Shown here piece by piece: positions 60,296-64,000 of a stretch of DNA of 64,000 nt. The position numbers were made by a program, and so were the translations under genes. The stretch is from Saccharopolyspora shandongensis (GTDB lineage: Bacteria; Actinomycetota; Actinomycetes; Mycobacteriales; Pseudonocardiaceae). How positions within the stretch are numbered: position 1 is the first letter of the stretch; each line of letters begins with the position of its first letter. The stretch spans positions 186,001 through 250,000 of the forward strand of contig NZ_FNOK01000004.1 in assembly GCF_900106995.1 (NCBI RefSeq), in the 5' to 3' direction. The notes under the pieces were generated by a model that saw only the letters and a list, made by a program, of their open reading frames with translations, ran no database searches and was not told the origin of the DNA.

Positions 60296-60667
60296 ATGCC
60301 GCACTTCACCGCGAAACTGCACGAAGAGATGCTCGACGGAAGCACCGAGCGAAAGCTCATCGAAGCCCTGACCAACGCGGCGACCGAGGTCTACGGCGAG
60401 AACTTCCGGCCACTGGTGGTCGTGGAACTGTTCGGAATCCCGCGCCACCGCTGGGGTTCCGGCGGAGCGCCGGCGACGCGAGAGGCGGTGCAGATCACCC
60501 TGAACATGCGCGAAGCGGGCCTGACCCGCTTCGACCCGGCAGTGCTGATCACGTCCATAACCGAAGCCGCAACGGAGGTGTTCGGCGACCAGATCCGGGA
60601 AGACGTGTCCGTGCACCTGGTCGGCGTCCCCCAGGGGCGCTCGGGAGTCGGCGGCGAAGTCGCCTGA
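60296..60667 (+). CDS. tautomerase superfamily protein, two fused 4-OT-like units
   Basis: A 123-residue protein with MPHFTAKLHEEML at the start; Pro2 after Met removal would be the catalytic base. Unit 1 ends VVVELFGIPRHRWGSGG; unit 2 starts near residue 66 with VQITLNMREAG and ends VSVHLVGVPQGRSGVGG, an obvious internal duplication. This matches cis-CaaD/MSAD-type fused tautomerases that process unsaturated or halogenated acids. Unit 2 has no proline at its own beginning, so there is one active site. Controlled by the divergent MarR. Confidence 0.85.
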   Translation: MPHFTAKLHEEMLDGSTERKLIEALTNAATEVYGENFRPLVVVELFGIPRHRWGSGGAPATREAVQITLNMREAGLTRFDPAVLITSITEAATEVFGDQIREDVSVHLVGVPQGRSGVGGEVA

Positions 60668-60670
60668 GCC

Positions 60671-61318
60671 CTACCGGCCCGAAGTCCGGGCGACTTCGAG
60701 CCCGGCCAGCATGGCATCGAGCGCGAAGTCGAAGCGGGAGTTCGAGCCCTGCCGCCGCTCAACCCGAGCGGCGGCCTCGGCCAACAGCGGGAACTCCGAA
60801 GCGTCCACATCGGACAGATGTCGCACCTGCTCGACAGCATCCCGCCGACCGCCGGTCACGACGTGCCCGACGACGAATCCGGCCAACGAGTGCAGCACGT
60901 CCAACCCGACGTCCAGCGAAAAACCCGCGGCGCGCAACGCATCGAGCGCATCCTCCATCATCCGCAGATTCTGCGACGTGACGGCGGGACGCGAGACGAC
61001 CAGCGGAACCACGTTGGGATGCGCGAGCAGCGCGGCCAGCAGGGAATGCGCGTAGTCGCGCAGCCCGGCCTGCCACGACTCCCCGTCGAGCCGAGACACC
61101 ACGACCTCGGCGAGGAGCTGCTCGACCAACCCGTCCAACAGGGCGTCCTTGTTGGACACGTGGTGGTAGAGGGTCATCGCCTCCACGCCTAGCTCAGAAC
61201 CCAGCCGGCGCATCGACAAAGCCTTCAGGCCCTCGCGATCGGCCAGCGCCATGGCCGCTTCGAACACGGCGCGACGCGTCAGCCCGGCGCGCTGACCACG
61301 AGTGCGACTGGCCGGCAT
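60671..61318 (-). CDS. TetR family regulator (TetR_C type)
   Basis: A 215-residue regulator: RRAVFEAAMALADREGLKAL, SMRRLGSELGVEAMTLYHHV, with a C-terminal domain like TetR/TcR proteins (SLLAALLAHPNVVPLVVSRP). ATG 61316-61318 follows GGAGGG. It is divergent from a small membrane protein, and two 13-bp operators lie between them. Confidence 0.9.
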   Translation of the reverse strand: MPASRTRGQRAGLTRRAVFEAAMALADREGLKALSMRRLGSELGVEAMTLYHHVSNKDALLDGLVEQLLAEVVVSRLDGESWQAGLRDYAHSLLAALLAHPNVVPLVVSRPAVTSQNLRMMEDALDALRAAGFSLDVGLDVLHSLAGFVVGHVVTGGRRDAVEQVRHLSDVDASEFPLLAEAAARVERRQGSNSRFDFALDAMLAGLEVARTSGR

Positions 61319-61344
61319 GGCACCCCTCCAAAGCGGTTGCACTT

Positions 61345-61391
61345 CTTACACCGTAAGTCTACCGTGGCGAGCACAAAACTTACATCGTAAG
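61345..61391. promoter_or_regulatory. paired TetR operators
   Basis: CTTACACCGTAAG (61345-61357) and CTTACATCGTAAG (61379-61391) are the same 13-bp inverted repeat, CTTAC-AYC-GTAAG, 34 bp apart, between TetR and the membrane protein. Confidence 0.82.
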
Positions 61392-61416
61392 AATCAGGTC
61401 GGCCAGAAGAGGAACC

Positions 61417-61881
61417 ATGCAGACCACCGAAGCGCCCCCAACGAGAAAAGCAACCCGGTTCATGTACGCCGGACTGACACTCACGGCGATCGCAACGCTG
61501 GCGCCCCTGCTCGACATCGCAACGGTGGACGCCCTGAGCGCCCACGTGCGAGAGGCCTACCCGAACTGGCCGGAAGAGCTGATCGCGATGGACCGCAACG
61601 CAATAGCGGGCTACCTGGCGACGATCGGAGTCCTCGGAACAGCGGGCTGGCTGTGGACGATCCGCGGAGTGAAGAAGCAAACCCGCTGGTCACGAGCGGC
61701 ATCAACGGCACTGTTCGCCCTAGGAGCCACGACGGCCCTGATGAACCTAACCCTCACCGGAGGCGAGTACGCAAACGTAATCCCACCCCTCCACGCAACC
61801 CTAGGAGCACTCCCCGCAATAGCGGGCCTAGCAACCATCACAGTCCTCTGGCGCGGGAAAAGCCCGACCAACCCCGAGTGA
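61417..61881 (+). CDS. small membrane protein under TetR control
   Basis: A 154-residue protein with four membrane helices (MYAGLTLTAIATLAPLLDIA, AGYLATIGVLGTAGWLWTI, ALFALGATTALMNLTL and LPAIAGLATITVLW). The second loop is acidic and aromatic (VREAYPNWPEELIAMDRN). I do not recognise the family. The divergent TetR and its paired operators suggest a role in resistance or membrane response. Confidence 0.75.
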   Translation: MQTTEAPPTRKATRFMYAGLTLTAIATLAPLLDIATVDALSAHVREAYPNWPEELIAMDRNAIAGYLATIGVLGTAGWLWTIRGVKKQTRWSRAASTALFALGATTALMNLTLTGGEYANVIPPLHATLGALPAIAGLATITVLWRGKSPTNPE

Positions 61882-62034
61882 CCAACAGAAAGATGATCAT
61901 CCCGAACGACAGCAGAGCCTTAACAAGACTGTCCATCTAGGACTATTCGCGCGAGCGCGGTCGCCTCCCGCCGTAGAACGGCGAGGAGACGACCGCCTCC
62001 GCCCAATCGACGACCGCGAGTGGTCGGACCCGGT

Positions 62035-62733
62035 TCAGAGCCCGGACAGTCGCAGCTCCTGCAACACCCACCTGGCCGCACTCGGGATGGGTTCCACGAT
62101 CTCGCAGGTGCGAGAGTCCGCGATCCGGCGGGCCGTCTCGCTGAGCGGCCCACCCGCGATGATCACCGCGTCGGCGCCGTCCGCCTCCGTGCACTGGTCG
62201 ACCGCTGCGGCCAGTTCGGCGAACTGCTGCTCGGGGTCGGCCGCCAGTACCAGCGGCTCCGACTCGGTCAACCGAACCCCGGTGAATCCTTGGGACATCC
62301 GGTGTTCGGCGACCAGAGCGGCGAGGGAGTCCACCAACAGGGGCGTGCTGGTGGCCATGCCGAACCGGCGTCCCGCTTGGCCCGCGGCGAGGATGGCGGC
62401 CTGGCCGATTCCGACGACCGGCAGGTCGAGCTCCTCATCGAGCTGGCTGCGGCCCGGGTCCCCGATCGCGGCGACGATCACGGCGAGATACCGGTGACCT
62501 CCCTCCTCGGCGGCATCCAGCGCCCGCAGCACGGCATCACGAACGTGGCTCTCGGACTCCTTCAGCGCCACCGGGTCGACGATCATCGACGGGCCGGCGG
62601 CCGCCGTGATCCCGTCCACGCCAAGCCCGCTGCCGTGCAGCGATCTCGCGGCGAGCGCGCGCATCATCTCGGTGGTGGCCCGGTTGGTGTTCGGGTTGAC
62701 CAGGAGTACCCGTCCGGTCTCAGGCGTGGACAA
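62035..62733 (-). CDS. Asp/Glu/hydantoin racemase-fold protein lacking both catalytic Cys
   Basis: A 232-residue protein with the NPNTN start motif (residues 13-17) and overall plan of hydantoin/Asp-Glu racemases. The first Cys of the family, in a motif like ACFGDPG, is here Ala89 (VIVAAIGDPG). The second, in LGCAGM, is here Gly194 (VIIAGGPLSE). A two-base racemase mechanism with Cys therefore seems impossible. It may be a lyase, isomerase or binding protein of the same fold. Its start overlaps the end of the MFS gene upstream by 14 bases, so the two act together. Confidence 0.82.
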   Translation of the reverse strand: MSTPETGRVLLVNPNTNRATTEMMRALAARSLHGSGLGVDGITAAAGPSMIVDPVALKESESHVRDAVLRALDAAEEGGHRYLAVIVAAIGDPGRSQLDEELDLPVVGIGQAAILAAGQAGRRFGMATSTPLLVDSLAALVAEHRMSQGFTGVRLTESEPLVLAADPEQQFAELAAAVDQCTEADGADAVIIAGGPLSETARRIADSRTCEIVEPIPSAARWVLQELRLSGL

Positions 62734-64000
62734 TCTGCTCGTCCTCCTCCATCGGCTTGCCGAAGGTCTCCGGCGGGAACTGGACCGCGATGCCGAGAAT
62801 CACGAACAGCGCGGCCAGCAGCGTGAACATGCCGGTCAGGCCGCTGGCGTCGAAGACGAAGCCGGACACCAAGGGGAACAGGCCGCCGGACAGCGATCCC
62901 ATCGCCAGGATGATCGAGGTTCCGATGCCCCGAACCCGCGTCGGGTAGAGCTCCGGGGCGAACAGCCAGATCGTGGTGTTCAGGATGATCAACGCGAAGT
63001 TGAACAGGAAGCCGAAAACGAGCACCAGAGCGATGTTGCCGGAGAACAGGGCGATCGACAGACCGGCCAGGCAGCCGAGGATGGCACCGCCGGTGAGCAC
63101 CTTCTTGCGGGGCAGCCGGCTGGCGGCGAGGGCCGCGAAGATCGCGCCGGCCAGCGAACCGGACTGCATCAGCAGGGTGAAGCCCAGGCTGGAAGTGAGG
63201 TTGTAGCCGGTGGCCACCAGGATCGTGGGCATCAGGGTCAGCATCGAGATCTGCGCGGCGTAGGACATGCACACGGCCACGGTGAGCAGCAACGTGCGGC
63301 GCAGCAGCCGGCCCCGCAGCACGGCGCGCCAGTCCGAGCGAGGCTGCTGCCCGGGCTCCTGCGCGCCGGTTTGAGTCAGGAACTGCTCCGGGTTCTCGAT
63401 CGGTCCGCTCAGCTGGGCCCGGGCCAACCGGTTGATCACGATGTTGGCTTCGTCGATCCGCCCGCTGGCGGCCAGGAATCGGGGAGTCTCCGGCACGTAG
63501 CGACGGAAGAACATGATCAGGATGGCCGGGAGGAACAGCAGACCGAAGATCCAGCGCCACTTGTCCGGACCATCGAAGATCGCGAACACCACGATGCCGA
63601 AGAGCGGCGCCAGCATGTTCCCGAGACCGGCCGCGGTCACGTTGATCAGTCCGACCGCGGTGCCGCGGTGCCGGGCGGCGAAGAACTCCGCCATCATGAT
63701 GACCGCCACCGAGATCTCACCGCCGAGCCCGAAACCGACGATGAAGCGGCCCGCGGCCAGCACCGCGTAGTTCGGCGCCAGGGCGCACAGCAACGAACCG
63801 CAGGCGAAGACGATCAGGTTGACCATCAGCATGGTCCGCCGGCCCAGCCGGTCGATGATCACGCCCGTGACCAGCCGTCCCAGGGCGGTCGCAGTGAAGG
63901 TCATCGTGTTGAGGAAGCCGATCTCGGCCCCACCGAGCCCCCAGGACTCCTTCAACACGGGACCGGTGAGGCCGACCGCGTTCTGCTCCAGGGCGTCGAA
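62720..64000 (-). CDS. MFS transporter, N-terminus beyond the window
   Basis: At least 426 residues of a 12-helix MFS protein; the frame stays open to the right edge (ALEQNAVGLTGPVLKESWGL), so the true start lies outside. Motif A is TGVIIDRLGRRTML; RYVPETPRFLAASGRIDEAN and WLFAPELYPTRVRGIGTSII are typical of the sugar-porter/aromatic acid:H+ symporter groups. Coupled to the racemase-like gene, it probably imports the organic acid that protein handles. Confidence 0.88.
   Translation of the reverse strand, partial: FDALEQNAVGLTGPVLKESWGLGGAEIGFLNTMTFTATALGRLVTGVIIDRLGRRTMLMVNLIVFACGSLLCALAPNYAVLAAGRFIVGFGLGGEISVAVIMMAEFFAARHRGTAVGLINVTAAGLGNMLAPLFGIVVFAIFDGPDKWRWIFGLLFLPAILIMFFRRYVPETPRFLAASGRIDEANIVINRLARAQLSGPIENPEQFLTQTGAQEPGQQPRSDWRAVLRGRLLRRTLLLTVAVCMSYAAQISMLTLMPTILVATGYNLTSSLGFTLLMQSGSLAGAIFAALAASRLPRKKVLTGGAILGCLAGLSIALFSGNIALVLVFGFLFNFALIILNTTIWLFAPELYPTRVRGIGTSIILAMGSLSGGLFPLVSGFVFDASGLTGMFTLLAALFVILGIAVQFPPETFGKPMEEDEQIVHA

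Noticed and set aside
1-64000. CRISPR arrays, rRNA genes, riboswitches
   Set aside because: I looked for regular spaced repeats, rRNA-like conserved blocks and known riboswitch cores and saw none; the repeat arrays present are too short or lack unique spacers.

Overview
The window is high-GC actinomycete DNA with dense coding on both strands, many GTG and some TTG starts, SARP/AfsR-type regulation, an EspC/WXG-type secretion-substrate operon, and tyrosine integrases at a tRNA-Ala. Its style fits the Pseudonocardiales, and I lean to a Saccharopolyspora-like genome, but that is inference from gene content and not proven. There is no rRNA, no CRISPR array and one tRNA gene.

Layout. 0-0.8 kb: the first codons of a RiPP-type radical SAM gene, a small candidate precursor before it with a hairpin between them, and a wrecked HTH/PQQ-repeat gene. 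0.8-10.4 kb: stress and drug-resistance genes, each pair next to a visible operator: azoreductase/SMR exporter with a TetR, Fur-catalase-ankyrin, TetR with an alpha/beta hydrolase, and an MFS pump behind a leader peptide with two mutually exclusive hairpins (probable ribosome-mediated attenuator). 10.9-13.4 kb: a four-gene operon for a WXG/EspC-type secreted protein and a candidate immunity membrane protein. 14.0-23.7 kb: a probable regulon of a large AfsR/SARP-type regulator: P450, DrrAB-type ABC exporter, DUF4097 protein and S9 peptidase. Three of its promoters carry heptamer direct repeats at 11-bp spacing.

24-33 kb: Lrp, EamA exporter and aldo/keto reductase; a polysaccharide deacetylase; amidase plus a deleted amidohydrolase with a LuxR regulator; a beta-propeller lipoprotein. 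33-39.7 kb: decayed integrated elements stacked on a tRNA-Ala(GGC) gene. There are two related, broken integrases, a 46-bp att duplication, an excisionase, a 9-bp iteron-like array, an IS30-family copy killed by a frameshift and an amber codon, and a beta-lactamase-fold hydrolase with its own regulator.

39.8-64 kb: mostly chromosomal accessory metabolism. It holds a CoA ligase of the PaaK type, a UdgX-type uracil-DNA glycosylase, an NDH-2-like flavoprotein, MFS pumps, a DUF885 metallopeptidase-like protein, a UvrD-like helicase, MarR/SDR, AKR/LysR, an operon for N-acyl-D-amino-acid deacylase and transporter with a double-module Lrp, MarR with a two-unit tautomerase, TetR with a membrane protein, and a transporter/racemase-like pair cut by the right edge.

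Recurring theme: regulator genes lie beside or divergent from the genes they probably control, and in seven of these loci an inverted repeat is visible in the shared intergenic space. All family assignments come from reading motifs, not from database searches.
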